Source: Clostridia bacterium | GTDB taxonomy: Bacteria > Acidobacteriota > Terriglobia > Terriglobales > Acidobacteriaceae | NCBI GenBank assembly: GCA_035561135.1 | Contig: DATMYA010000071.1 | Span: forward strand, 142,041 to 206,040 | Length of the DNA stretch: 64,000 nucleotides | Direction of reading: 5' to 3' | Shown here: positions 54,843-63,637 of the stretch, piece after piece | Layout: every line of letters begins with the position of its first letter | Position numbering within the stretch: position 1 is the first letter of the stretch | Position numbers and translations under genes: made by a program | Notes under the pieces: generated by a model | Told to the model about the DNA's origin: nothing | Seen by the model: the letters and a program-made list of their open reading frames with translations, nothing else | Databases searched by the model: none

Positions 54843-56018
54843 ATGCCTTCTGAAGTGGAAAGCAAGACACCGGAACTGGTAACAAACACGGCGGTGCCAA
54901 GAGTCACCGTAGTAGTCCCAGCGCGGAACGAAGAGGCATGCTTGGAACGCTGCCTGCGCTCGCTCGTTGCGCAGCAGGGAGTTTCCTTCGAGTTGATCGT
55001 TGTGGACGATGCTTCGACCGATGCGACTGCGGCAATCGCCGAACGTTTCACGCGCGTGAAGGAGTGCCCAGTTATCGGCACCAACCCTGGAATACTGCGG
55101 GTACGGGTAATGCAGTCGCCGCCACTGCCGCCCGGATGGTCCGGCAAGGTGAACGCCTGCTGGGCCGCGGTGAAAGAGGCAGCAGGCGAGTGGCTGCTCT
55201 TCACAGATGCAGACACGGAACACCTGGCCGGCTCGCTCGCAAGAAGTGTGCACGAAGCTGAGGAGGCCGGCGCTGCGCTGCTGTCGTATTCGCCGCAGCA
55301 GGTTGTGGAGGGATTCGCCGAGCGCGCGCTGATGCCGGTAGTGTTCTCTGAACTGGCAACGAAGTACAGGCCCAAGGACGTTTGCAACCCAAGTTCAGCG
55401 ACGGCCGCGGCGAACGGACAGTATCTTTTAATACGCCGGACTGTTTACGAGCAGATTGGTGGACACGCTGCCGTCGCCGGCGACTTACTGGAGGATGTTG
55501 CGCTCGCGCGGTTGGTGAAACATAGCGGCGCGCGGCTGGTGTTCCGGTTTGGCGGAGATTCGGTGCGAACGCGCATGTATCGCGGCTGGACGCAGATGCG
55601 TGAAGGTTGGACGAAGAACCTGGCACTGTTGTTCGTTCCGCCGAAACGACTGGCAGCACTGCGAGCATGTGAGTTTGTCGTGATTGCGACAGCAGTTGTG
55701 GCGGCACTGGTCGCTGCCACGACGGGCGCGTATCTGATGGCAGGCGCATCGGCAATCGTAGGCGTCTCCGTCTGGCTGAATTTTGTTTTCAGGGTGAGGA
55801 AAGCACATTTTGATCTGCTATCGACGCTGCTCGCCGTCTTCGGCGGGCCGATGTTTGCGTATCTTTTGCTGCGTTCCGCACTCTGTCATAAGAAGGGGTT
55901 CGTAACATGGCGCGGGCGCACGTACTCAGGATATGAATCGGCGAGAGCGCTCAATGTATCCAATGAGAACCGGCGAGCACTGAAGACCAAATCAGCGGGC
56001 GGGAATCCCGAACACTGA
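54843..56018 (+). CDS. Membrane-associated family 2 glycosyltransferase (HpnB-like)
   Basis: A 391-residue GT2 enzyme. The GT-A domain starts 'RVTVVVPARNEEACLERCLR', with 'LIVVDDASTDATAAIAERF', the DxD-like 'LLFTDADTEHLAGSLA' and the acceptor region 'EDVALARLVKHSGARL'. The 'PLPPGWSGKVNACWAAV' segment is like that of HpnB and carotenoid glycosyltransferases. Three hydrophobic C-terminal helices follow (about 270-360). Acceptor unknown. A hopanoid or lipid acceptor is a guess from similarity to HpnB. It is 33 bases before the pterin genes in the same direction. Confidence 0.85.
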   Translation: MPSEVESKTPELVTNTAVPRVTVVVPARNEEACLERCLRSLVAQQGVSFELIVVDDASTDATAAIAERFTRVKECPVIGTNPGILRVRVMQSPPLPPGWSGKVNACWAAVKEAAGEWLLFTDADTEHLAGSLARSVHEAEEAGAALLSYSPQQVVEGFAERALMPVVFSELATKYRPKDVCNPSSATAAANGQYLLIRRTVYEQIGGHAAVAGDLLEDVALARLVKHSGARLVFRFGGDSVRTRMYRGWTQMREGWTKNLALLFVPPKRLAALRACEFVVIATAVVAALVAATTGAYLMAGASAIVGVSVWLNFVFRVRKAHFDLLSTLLAVFGGPMFAYLLLRSALCHKKGFVTWRGRTYSGYESARALNVSNENRRALKTKSAGGNPEH

Positions 56019-56050
56019 TTGATATAGAACGCTGATCGATACAGGACGAG

Positions 56051-56461
56051 ATGATCTATCTGACGCGCAAATGCGAGTTTTCCGCTTCGCACCACTATCA
56101 CAACCCGGAGTTCACGGCTGAGGAGAATCGACGCATTTTCGGAAAGTGCAATAACCTTCACGGGCACGGACACAATTACGCGCTGGAAGTCACGGTGAAG
56201 GGCGAGATTGATGACCGGACGGGATTCGTGATCGACCTGAAAGATTTAAAAGAAGTGCTGAACAGCGAAATCGTCGAGGCGATGGACCATCGCTACCTGA
56301 ACAAAGAGGTTCCGGAATTTGCGACGGCCATTCCAACCACGGAAAACATTGCCATCGCTGCGTGGAAACGAATTCATTCGAAATTGACGGTGGCACGGTT
56401 GCACCGTGTCCGGTTATACGAGACGCCGGACCTGTTTGTGGACTACTACGGAGAAGAGTAG
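56051..56461 (+). CDS. 6-pyruvoyl-tetrahydropterin synthase-type enzyme 1
   Basis: A 136-residue member of the PTPS/QueD family acting on dihydroneopterin triphosphate. The zinc histidines and catalytic Cys lie in 'FSASHHYHNP' and 'FGKCNNLHGHGHNY'. The family sequence 'GEIDDRTGFVIDLKDLKEVL', then 'MDHRYLNKEVP' and 'VRLYETPDLFVDY', also matches. The 'KCNNxxGHGHNY' form is that of animal-type PTPS rather than the 'CxxxHGH' of E. coli QueD. That favours biopterin chemistry over queuosine, though this is a motif-level inference. It is followed 8 bases later by a paralogue. Confidence 0.88.
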   Translation: MIYLTRKCEFSASHHYHNPEFTAEENRRIFGKCNNLHGHGHNYALEVTVKGEIDDRTGFVIDLKDLKEVLNSEIVEAMDHRYLNKEVPEFATAIPTTENIAIAAWKRIHSKLTVARLHRVRLYETPDLFVDYYGEE

Positions 56462-56469
56462 CCAAGCAC

Positions 56470-56892
56470 ATGAAAGCCTATCTGACAAGGCGGTACATGC
56501 TTTCGGCGTCGCATCGCCTGCACTGCGACTCGATGAGTGCGGAGGAAAACCGCGCGACATATGGCAAGTGCAACAACCCACACGGGCACGGCCACAATTA
56601 CTATGTTGAAGTTTCGGTGAGCGGGCACGTCGATCCAGCGACAGGGATGATTTGCAACTTGGTGGATTTGGATTCGTACATTCGCGAGCATGTGCTGGAA
56701 CGCTTCGATCACCAGAATCTCAATCACCTGGATGAATTCCGCGGGATTGTGCCCAGCAGTGAAAACCTCTGCGAATTGGTCTACAACATTGTGAAGCAGG
56801 GGTTCAGCGCCGCACATCTCGACAAAGTGCGGCTGGAAGAAACCACGATGAACAGCGTTGAATTTGCAGGCGGAGCTGAGCCGCTGCGGTAA
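56470..56892 (+). CDS. 6-pyruvoyl-tetrahydropterin synthase-type enzyme 2
   Basis: A 140-residue tandem paralogue of the previous gene. Zinc/catalytic motifs are 'LSASHRLHCD' and 'YGKCNNPHGHGHNYYVEV', then 'HVDPATGMICNLVDLDSYI', 'FDHQNLNHLDEF' and 'VRLEETTMNSVEF'. The PATGM and NL-DL pattern is strikingly like eukaryotic PTPS. I chose the ATG at 56470, 8 bases after the upstream stop. The two copies have diverged enough to suggest separate roles. It precedes folE by 45 bases. Confidence 0.87.
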   Translation: MKAYLTRRYMLSASHRLHCDSMSAEENRATYGKCNNPHGHGHNYYVEVSVSGHVDPATGMICNLVDLDSYIREHVLERFDHQNLNHLDEFRGIVPSSENLCELVYNIVKQGFSAAHLDKVRLEETTMNSVEFAGGAEPLR

Positions 56893-56937
56893 CTCGAAAG
56901 CAGCCTGCGGGATTGTGAATATGAAAGCGATGGAGCA

Positions 56938-57531
56938 ATGAGGACAACAACACCGACGTTGACGAGCGCAACTTGCGAAGAACTGGTTCGCGAGATGCTA
57001 GTGCGTATTGGAGAAGATCCCGACCGCGAGGGCCTGCTGCGAACGCCTGAGCGAGTGCATCAATCAATAGACTTCCTGACCAAGGGATACCGCGACGATC
57101 CAGATGCGATCCTCAACGGCGCGCTCTTCACCGTGAGCTACGATGAGATGGTCATCGTAAAAGATATTGAAATGTTCAGCCTTTGCGAGCATCACATGTT
57201 GCCGTTCTTCGGCAAGGTGCACATCGCGTATATCCCCAAGGGCAAGGTGATAGGTCTTAGCAAGCTGCCGCGACTGGTAGAGATTTTCTCGCGCCGGCTA
57301 CAGGTTCAGGAACGCATGACAACGGACATTGCAGGGGCAATCATGAGGGTAGTGGAACCTCTCGGCGTAGGCGTTGTCATTGAGGCGCGACACCTTTGCA
57401 TGATGATGCGGGGCGTTGAGAAACAACATTCGGCGACCGTGACCTCCTGCATGCTTGGCGCATTCCGCAGCAAGCAGACGCGCGAAGAGTTCCTGGCGCT
57501 CATCCGGAATAAGAACGGAAACGGATTTTAA
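56938..57531 (+). CDS. folE: GTP cyclohydrolase I
   Basis: FolE converts GTP to dihydroneopterin triphosphate, the substrate of the PTPS-type enzymes upstream and the entry to folate. The 197-residue type I enzyme has '[17 protein letters not shown]', the zinc/catalytic '[19 protein letters not shown]', '[20 protein letters not shown]' and '[20 protein letters not shown]'. All key residues are present. It lies between the two PTPS genes and an SDR gene, pointing to dedicated pterin synthesis. Confidence 0.96.
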   Translation: MRTTTPTLTSATCEELVREMLVRIGEDPDREGLLRTPERVHQSIDFLTKGYRDDPDAILNGALFTVSYDEMVIVKDIEMFSLCEHHMLPFFGKVHIAYIPKGKVIGLSKLPRLVEIFSRRLQVQERMTTDIAGAIMRVVEPLGVGVVIEARHLCMMMRGVEKQHSATVTSCMLGAFRSKQTREEFLALIRNKNGNGF

Positions 57532-57635
57532 GAGCGCAGCGAGTTCGAGCGAGCGTAGGCTAGTGGATCGTCAGATCGTCGGTCTTCGATCGATACGGCG
57601 GCATGTTGCAGTTCTGATTGGATAGACGGTTTCGC

Positions 57636-58466
57636 ATGGCAAAGAAAGTCGCATCGAACACCCCCAGGAACATCAGCAAAAGTGCAAGCAGGGAAGCGCG
57701 AAAGGGCGCTTCTAGCTCGGTTCACCCAACGACAATCTCACCGGAGACGAAAACTTTCGAAGGCAAGCTGAGCGGGCAGGTAGCCGTCGTTACCGGCGGA
57801 AGTCGCGGAATTGGGCTGGCGATCGCACGCGCGCTGGCTGCGGAAGGGTGCACAGTCGTTGTTACCGGGCGCGATGATTCGGCCCTGAAGAGGTTAGCCC
57901 GCGACCTTGCAGGCACTGTCCTGACGCGACACTGCGACGTGAGGGACCCGAAATCCGTGGCGCGGCTGTTTGTGGCTCTTAAGAAACAATTTGGGAAACT
58001 GGACATCCTGGTGAACAACGCTGGGGTGGCGCACCCGCTTCAGGATGTGGATCGACTTCCACTGGAAGTGTGGACCGAGGTCGTCGGGACGAACCTGACT
58101 GGTCTATTCCTGACTACGCGTTCGGCTGTGGCGCTGATGGCGCGCGGCGCCACGATCGTTAACAATCTTTCGGTCTCCGCAAAGACCGTGTTCCCAGGCA
58201 TGTCGGCTTATAACGCTTCAAAGCACGGAGCCCTTGGATTCACGGACTCACTGCGCGAAGAGCTGCGGCCACGCGGCATTCGCGTTATAGGACTGGTGCC
58301 CGGTGCGACGTCCACGGAGATATGGAAGCAGTTCTGGCCCGATGCGCCGCGGGAACGCATGATGGCTCCGGAAAGCATTGCGGAGGCGCTGCTGGCGGCC
58401 ATCCTGCTCCCGCAGAATACGACCGTGTCGGAGTTGGTGATTACGCCCACCAGCGGCGCACTCTAG
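57636..58466 (+). CDS. Short-chain dehydrogenase/reductase, possible pterin reductase
   Basis: A 276-residue SDR. A Lys/Ser-rich N-terminal extension of about 45 residues precedes the Rossmann fold ('VAVVTGGSRGIGLAIARALA'). 'ILVNNAGVAHPLQDV', the catalytic 'VSAKTVFPGMSAYNASKHGA' (Ser-Tyr-Lys) and 'ELRPRGIRVIGLVPGATSTE' follow. Generic fabG-like annotation is possible. Its place 104 bases after folE and the PTPS pair suggests a sepiapterin-reductase-like role in making tetrahydrobiopterin (inference). Confidence 0.82.
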   Translation: MAKKVASNTPRNISKSASREARKGASSSVHPTTISPETKTFEGKLSGQVAVVTGGSRGIGLAIARALAAEGCTVVVTGRDDSALKRLARDLAGTVLTRHCDVRDPKSVARLFVALKKQFGKLDILVNNAGVAHPLQDVDRLPLEVWTEVVGTNLTGLFLTTRSAVALMARGATIVNNLSVSAKTVFPGMSAYNASKHGALGFTDSLREELRPRGIRVIGLVPGATSTEIWKQFWPDAPRERMMAPESIAEALLAAILLPQNTTVSELVITPTSGAL

Positions 58467-58484
58467 TCACGCCAGCCTCATATC

Positions 58485-58979
58485 TCAGCGCGAGCTTGTT
58501 TGTGGTTGCTCGATCCGGGTGGACTGGGAAGAAACAATTTGCCATTGCCCGCCGCGCTTCGCCCAAACGCGGGTGACCATGTAGTCGCCAGAAATATCAC
58601 GCCCTTCAAACGTCCCCTTGAGATTCACTTTGCCGGAGACAATGGCGGCATCACCAAGCACGCGGACTGTCATCTCGCTCCAGTTTAGCGAGTCATACTT
58701 CAGCTTTCCGCTTTGGCGGTTCGCGATACTGGTTTGCTTGTCCGAGGCGACTCCACGACCGCTGATGCCCATGAAGTCGTTGGCGAGATGCTGCTGAGCC
58801 CAACTCGAGTCAGCCTTTAGCAATGCTTCGCGTCCCTTCGTTTCCAAGTCACGGATCTGTTGAGCGACCTTCGGGTCGCCACTATCCTTGCCGCTTTGGG
58901 GCATTGTGCCCTGGGCAACGGCACTGGCCGCGAGTACGAAGCAAAGCATGGAGGCAACCATCACGCTGCGGAAAGTCAT
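58485..58979 (-). CDS. Exported SnoaL/DUF4440-like (NTF2-fold) protein
   Basis: A 164-residue product with a signal peptide (about 1-23, ending ASAVAQ) and an NTF2-like domain. Visible parts are 'IRDLETKGREALLKADSSWA', 'HLANDFMGISGRG', 'VRVLGDAAIVSGKVNLKG' and 'YMVTRVWAKRGGQWQIVSSQ'. Such domains are widespread and bind varied ligands; no catalytic residues can be assigned. I chose the ATG at 58979 with GGAG 7 bases upstream. It is convergent with the SDR gene and stands alone. Confidence 0.8.
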   Translation of the reverse strand: MTFRSVMVASMLCFVLAASAVAQGTMPQSGKDSGDPKVAQQIRDLETKGREALLKADSSWAQQHLANDFMGISGRGVASDKQTSIANRQSGKLKYDSLNWSEMTVRVLGDAAIVSGKVNLKGTFEGRDISGDYMVTRVWAKRGGQWQIVSSQSTRIEQPQTSSR

Positions 58980-59145
58980 ACTGATTCTCCTATACAGGGA
59001 TATCAAGCCAGGGGATGAAACGGAGGGGAACTGCCGGCAGGAATATTAGTGCCGTGGCTCTGTTACATGCAACGTAATTCGAGAGTCGCAGGCCAAAGTA
59101 GCTGCTTACACTGTGGCTATTGATCGAACGGAACGACTGGCCGCC

Positions 59146-59847
59146 TTAGGTACCGTAGCGATAGCGGCGCGGACGCGAAGGCAGAAGCCTGATCAACACC
59201 ACGCCTGCGACAAACCCTCCGACATGCGCCCAGAAAGCGATACCGCCGGTGGTGCGACTTGTGGCTGTAATGGCCGTCGCGGCTCCGCTCAGAAACTGCG
59301 CGACGAACCAGTAGCCGAGCACAACCCAAGCGGGTAGCCAGACGAAGAAGATGAAGAAGAAAGGAACGAGCGTGAGTACGCGCGCGGCGGGATAGAGCAC
59401 GAAGTACGCGCCCATAATCCCAGCGATAGCGCCGCTGGCGCCGACGCTCGGAACCGTCGAATTGACATTGAATGCCGTGTGAACGAGCGACGCGGCGACG
59501 CCCGTCCCGAGATAGAGGACGAGGTAGAGAAAGTGTCCGAGATGATCCTCAACGTTGTCGCCGAAAATATAGAGTGCCCACATGTTCGCGATAAGGTGCA
59601 GCCAGGATCCGTGCAGAAACATGGAAGTAACGATTGGAAGCAGCGCAGCCTCGGGCGTGATCTGTGGAACTCCGCCCAGGAGATTCGTGATATTCGCGGG
59701 GACCAGCCCGAATTCGTATACGAAAGCGTTGCGCACGGGAGGCGCTAGCATCACTTCAAACAGAAACACGATGATGTTTGCCGCCAACAGGAAGTACGTT
59801 ATGTACGGAGTGTTGATGCGCGGCGCGTCGTCTCTGAGTGGGATCAT
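59146..59847 (-). CDS. Rhomboid-family intramembrane serine protease
   Basis: A 233-residue membrane protein with six predicted helices. The catalytic Ser lies in 'VGASGAIAGIMGAYF' (GxSG), the His in the last helix is in 'AFWAHVGGFVAGVVL', and the L1-loop/helix 2 segment is 'MFLHGSWLHLIANMWALYIF'. I chose the ATG at 59847, giving the common acidobacterial start 'MIPLRDDAPRINTPYITYFL'. The substrate is unknown. It is divergent from truB, whose start is about 165 bases away. Confidence 0.92.
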   Translation of the reverse strand: MIPLRDDAPRINTPYITYFLLAANIIVFLFEVMLAPPVRNAFVYEFGLVPANITNLLGGVPQITPEAALLPIVTSMFLHGSWLHLIANMWALYIFGDNVEDHLGHFLYLVLYLGTGVAASLVHTAFNVNSTVPSVGASGAIAGIMGAYFVLYPAARVLTLVPFFFIFFVWLPAWVVLGYWFVAQFLSGAATAITATSRTTGGIAFWAHVGGFVAGVVLIRLLPSRPRRYRYGT

Positions 59848-60012
59848 TTTGCAAAGGCCGCGGCGATGGGCGTTCATCTGCAAAGCCGCTCGCACACAAA
59901 TCCGAGCGCGAAGCGTGTCCCCATCTCACGCATTTCGTCCGGAGAACATCATACGCAAAATTCGTCCGTCTGTGTTGACCCGGAGACGCTTAGCGTTGAC
60001 GATAGCAGGGCA

Positions 60013-60936
60013 ATGTCATCGAACGGAATTCTTGTCATCGATAAACCTTCGGGATGGACGTCGCACGACGTCGTGGGCCGGGTACGCCGCTTGCTAGGCG
60101 AAAAGTCTGTTGGCCACCTCGGAACCCTGGACCCAATGGCCACCGGAGTGCTTCCGCTCGTACTGGGCCGTATGACGCGACTGGCGCAGTTTTACGGAGA
60201 CGCGATAAAGGCCTACGAAGGCGAAATACGCTTCGGATTCGCCACCGACACCTACGACGCCGAAGGCGAGCGCGCGGACGTCTCCGGGGCGGTCGCGCTA
60301 GAAACTCTGAACCTCGATAGCATCCGCGCGGCCGCTGCGAAATTTGTCGGCCCGCTGGAACAGGTGCCGCCACCATTCTCGGCGAAGAAGATCAATGGAG
60401 TTCCGGCATACAAGTTGGCGCGCAAGAAGGTGGAAGTTCAACTCAAGGGGTCTCAGGTAGAGATCAAAGAATTCGAAGTGCTGGACCTGGTTGGCGACCG
60501 CGCACGCTTCCGAGCGCTGGTTTCGTCTGGCACCTATATCCGGGCAATCGCCCATGAACTTGGCCAGGTATTGGGCACCGGAGCGCACCTGAGCGCGCTC
60601 CGGCGCACCATGGTCGCAGAGTTCACTCAGCAGGACGCCCGGACACTCGACCAGATCGAGGCGGCCGTCCACGGCGCCACCGGACTGGAAGACTTGCTCG
60701 TGCACCCCAGGCGGGTGCTGCCGGAAATGCCGTCAGTGACTGCAACGGAAGAACAAGCGAACTGGATCCGAAACGGACGCGCCGTGAACCTGCCGGAGAC
60801 GTCGCGCGCGAAGTTGATTAAGGTGTTCGTCGGCCAGCGAGAGATCATTGCAATCATGAGCCGCGTAGCCGGAACGCTGTTCCATCCAAAAGCAGTGCTG
60901 ATGGGCAGCAATGAGCCGGTGGCGAGCAGGGGTTAG
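60013..60936 (+). CDS. truB: tRNA pseudouridine synthase B
   Basis: TruB makes pseudouridine-55 in the T-loop of tRNAs. The 307-residue product starts 'GILVIDKPSGWTSHDVVGRV' and has the catalytic Asp in 'VGHLGTLDPMATGVLPL'. It also has 'PPFSAKKINGVPAYKLARKK' and 'SSGTYIRAIAHELGQVL'. A C-terminal PUA-like tail follows. I chose the ATG at 60013; an in-frame start at 59866 lies upstream in sequence without family similarity. About 200 bases without a gene follow it. Confidence 0.95.
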   Translation: MSSNGILVIDKPSGWTSHDVVGRVRRLLGEKSVGHLGTLDPMATGVLPLVLGRMTRLAQFYGDAIKAYEGEIRFGFATDTYDAEGERADVSGAVALETLNLDSIRAAAAKFVGPLEQVPPPFSAKKINGVPAYKLARKKVEVQLKGSQVEIKEFEVLDLVGDRARFRALVSSGTYIRAIAHELGQVLGTGAHLSALRRTMVAEFTQQDARTLDQIEAAVHGATGLEDLLVHPRRVLPEMPSVTATEEQANWIRNGRAVNLPETSRAKLIKVFVGQREIIAIMSRVAGTLFHPKAVLMGSNEPVASRG

Positions 60937-61135
60937 TCAGGCCCGTGGGAGACGGGTGCCAACGATTCAGGTGAACTTCAACATTGAAATTACGAGGTCA
61001 AGCGTCTGGCCCCGCAAATTTCCGCCAATATGCTCTATGTCCGATAACGGATATTCTGTTAATAACGCCAGGTGAGCGATAAAGACGCGTGAATATGGTG
61101 AGGTTTATCGGTCTCGCTATCTCTGCCTGAGCAGA

Positions 61136-61450
61136 CTAGGCCGTAGGTGCAAGCAACTGCTTTAAGTCTTCCCTAAACTCGCTCAGTTCGCTGAGGCGAG
61201 CCGGCGTGGCTTCGACAAAGTCGGATTTCGCCTGGAAGTACTTGTGCCCATCCTTCTCAATGAGAACTCCGAGGACTTCACCCATTCGCCAACCTGGCAC
61301 GCCTATGAACTGGAGTCCCGTGGGCGAGCTTTGAAGCAAGGCGATGCACTGGCCGCGCACGACTCCGATGGCGTTGGGATACCGGTCGAAGGTCTGGAGG
61401 TCGAATCCGGCCTGGTAGATGCGTGCGAGTTGTTCAGAGGGATCGGGCAT
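61136..61450 (-). CDS. Conserved hypothetical protein, 104 aa
   Basis: A small soluble protein starting 'MPDPSEQLARIYQAGFDLQT', with a beta-rich middle ('GQCIALLQSSPTGLQFIGVP') and a helical C-terminus ('LSELSEFREDLKQLLAP'). There are no cysteine clusters, signals or membrane segments. I do not recognise the family. It follows the bifunctional-nuclease gene in the same direction about 100 bases away and may be co-transcribed with miaB and that gene. The ATG at 61450 is preferred; upstream in-frame sequence is Arg-rich and unlikely. Confidence 0.65.
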   Translation of the reverse strand: MPDPSEQLARIYQAGFDLQTFDRYPNAIGVVRGQCIALLQSSPTGLQFIGVPGWRMGEVLGVLIEKDGHKYFQAKSDFVEATPARLSELSEFREDLKQLLAPTA

Positions 61451-61548
61451 GTATGAGTCACCAGTCGCCCGTTGCCAGTTCCGAGGCAGCCGGCTGGCTG
61501 CTTCGAGGACTGCTGACGCCTGACGCCTGGTGTCTTGGGTCCGTCTTT

Positions 61549-62037
61549 TTACATCTTGTAGCGGCCGAGGTCGTCGTCGTTTAGGCCGTCCAGCCACTTG
61601 CGGAGCTCTTCGTTGGAGACGCGATCGGTCATCGCCGTGGCCAGCTTGGAGGTCTTCAATACCTCGTCGTCAACGAAGATTGGGCAATCTACGCGCAGAG
61701 CCAGCGCGAGCGCATCCGATGGGCGCGAATCGATGCTGATGATCTGGTCTTCGTGCTGCGTCCAGATGACGGCGAAAAAGGTATCGTCCTTGAGCTCCGT
61801 AATGACGATCTTGTGGACGCGGGCACCGAGGCCGGTGAGCAGGTTCTTTAGCAAATCGTGCGTCATCGGCCGGGGGGTGGTGACCTTTTCGATCTCAAGC
61901 GCAATGGCGTTCGCTTCATAGATTCCGACCCAGATGGGCAGCACAGAATCGCCCTCAACGTCTTTCAGGATCACGATGGGCATGTTGGTGACGGGATCCA
62001 TCATGAGTCCGCGAATCTTCATTTCGACTTCAGCCAT
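61549..62037 (-). CDS. Bifunctional nuclease family protein (DUF151)
   Basis: A 162-residue member of the BFN/DUF151 family. Motifs are 'MKIRGLMMDPVTNMPIVILK', 'LPIWVGIYEANAIALEIEKV', 'RPMTHDLLKNLL' and 'ISIDSRPSDALALALRVDCP'. Plant members have RNase and DNase activity; bacterial roles are mostly unknown. A short C-terminal acidic tail with a UVR-like feel ('VSNEELRKWLDGLNDDDL') follows. It lies 100 bases after miaB in the same direction. Confidence 0.9.
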   Translation of the reverse strand: MAEVEMKIRGLMMDPVTNMPIVILKDVEGDSVLPIWVGIYEANAIALEIEKVTTPRPMTHDLLKNLLTGLGARVHKIVITELKDDTFFAVIWTQHEDQIISIDSRPSDALALALRVDCPIFVDDEVLKTSKLATAMTDRVSNEELRKWLDGLNDDDLGRYKM

Positions 62038-62139
62038 GTGCGCTCCGTATGACGTTTGGACGGCGTTCCACGCGTGAATGTTGGCTGGCAAGCCTGCCGT
62101 CTTGCCCGCCAGACGCCCATAATACGCTGAGGCCAAAGC

Positions 62140-63462
62140 TCAAACCAGTTCACCGACGAGGCTGTTCGGGAAGCTCTGGGTGACGCGCACGTTAGCATAT
62201 GCGCCGATGCCGGGAGTCGAGCGGTCGCCGCAGGTGAAGTTGAGAGTCTTGTTCTGCGAGGTGCGTCCGGTGACCTGCCCACGCGCTGCGTTGTAGCCCT
62301 CGACCATTACTTCCAGAGTCTCGCCTATGTGCTTGTGGTAATTGGCTCTCTGAATTTCTCGCTGGCGCTCATTCAAGACGGCAAGGCGGCGCGTCTTCTC
62401 GTCTTCGGGCACCGTATCGATGTACTTGAGAGATGGCGTGTTCGGTCGTGGCGAATACTTGAAGGTGAAAATGGCGTCGTACTGGACTTCGTCGATGAGG
62501 CTGAGGCTCTCGGCAAACTCGGCCTCGGTTTCGCCGGGGAATCCGACAATGATGTCCGTGGTGATGGAAATCTTGCGGTTGCGAGTTCCCTTTATCCAGG
62601 CAATGCGTTCAAGGTACTGCTCGCGGGTGTACTCGCGGTACATCGACGCAAGCACGCGACTGGACCCGCTCTGCACTGGCAGATGAACGTGGTCGCAGAG
62701 CGTTGGAACGGAATCGATTGCATCAACTATGTCTCGCGTGAAGTCGCGTGGATGGGACGTGGTGAAGCGCACACGGCGAATTCCCGCAAGCTCCCCGACG
62801 GCCGTTAGTAGCTCGGCAAAACTCTTGTTTCCAGACGGATCGCGGTAAGAGTTAACGTTTTGCCCTAGGAGTTGCACATCCGTGTATCCCGCCTCCGCCA
62901 TGCGTCGAGCTTCAGCGAGGACGGAATCTGACGTGCGACTGCGCTCCTTGCCGCGGGTAAAGGGGACGACGCAGTAGGCGCAGAACTTATCGCAACCTTC
63001 GATGATGGTGATGTAGCCGCGATGCTGGTTGGACCGCGCGGTGAACTCGGTTTCGAAGGTCTGGTCTGTTTCGCGGTCGTCGAGCCCGGTAGCGCGATTC
63101 CCTGCCTCAATCTGCACGAGCATTTCTGGCAAGTTGCGGTAGCTGGCCGAACCTGCGATCAGCGACACGTGTGGCGCGCGTTCAAAGATGTGCTCGCCTT
63201 CCTGCTGGGCGACACAGCCGATAACGGCAAACTTCTTCCCCTGGGCCTGAAGCTTCTTGTAATCGGCGAGACGATGGAAGACTTTCTGCTCGGCCTTGTC
63301 CCGAATGGAGCAGGTGTTATAGAAGATGAGGTCGGCCTGTTCGACGGACTCCACCTGCTTGTATCCCTGCGAGATGAGCGTTCCGACGACTTTTTCGGAG
63401 TCGTGGAAGTTCATCTGGCAGCCGAAGGTCTCGATGAAAAAGGTTTTGTTCTGGGAACTCAC
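62140..63462 (-). CDS. miaB: tRNA-2-methylthio-N6-dimethylallyladenosine synthase MiaB
   Basis: MiaB methylthiolates i6A37 in tRNAs using two [4Fe-4S] clusters. The 440-residue product has three N-terminal cysteines ('FIETFGCQMNFHDSE', 'IFYNTCSIRDKA', 'AVIGCVAQQEG'). The radical-SAM CxxxCxxC lies in 'GCDKFCAYCVVPFTRGKERS', followed by 'LLGQNVNSYRD' and 'DIIVGFPGETEAEF'. A C-terminal TRAM domain (about 375-440) follows. I chose the GTG at 63462 (GAGGAT about 9 bases upstream), which gives the family start; a start at 63549 would add 29 unrelated residues. Confidence 0.94.
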   Translation of the reverse strand: MSSQNKTFFIETFGCQMNFHDSEKVVGTLISQGYKQVESVEQADLIFYNTCSIRDKAEQKVFHRLADYKKLQAQGKKFAVIGCVAQQEGEHIFERAPHVSLIAGSASYRNLPEMLVQIEAGNRATGLDDRETDQTFETEFTARSNQHRGYITIIEGCDKFCAYCVVPFTRGKERSRTSDSVLAEARRMAEAGYTDVQLLGQNVNSYRDPSGNKSFAELLTAVGELAGIRRVRFTTSHPRDFTRDIVDAIDSVPTLCDHVHLPVQSGSSRVLASMYREYTREQYLERIAWIKGTRNRKISITTDIIVGFPGETEAEFAESLSLIDEVQYDAIFTFKYSPRPNTPSLKYIDTVPEDEKTRRLAVLNERQREIQRANYHKHIGETLEVMVEGYNAARGQVTGRTSQNKTLNFTCGDRSTPGIGAYANVRVTQSFPNSLVGELV

Positions 63463-63637
63463 GGCGTGCAAATCCTCAGCGATGCTTTGAGTCAGTATAT
63501 CGCGAGCGATGGAGGTCACTGATCGGCAACGTTGACCTTTGTGAGACAACCTCCGCAGGCCGCGAACGGAACTGCATTCCCTTTGAAGCAGTAAAGTTTG
63601 GGCGAGCAGAGCAACTGGTTCGTCGCCTTCATTCGCA

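Noticed and set aside
54843..56018. GT2 gene as a biopterin glycosyltransferase belonging to the pterin cluster
   Set aside because: Its sequence is HpnB-like with C-terminal membrane helices, which does not fit the soluble pteridine glycosyltransferases I know of. Proximity alone is weak.
60942..60956. CCCGT...ACGGG hairpin after truB
   Set aside because: Short 5-bp stem without a T-run. It may be the truB terminator but cannot be supported.
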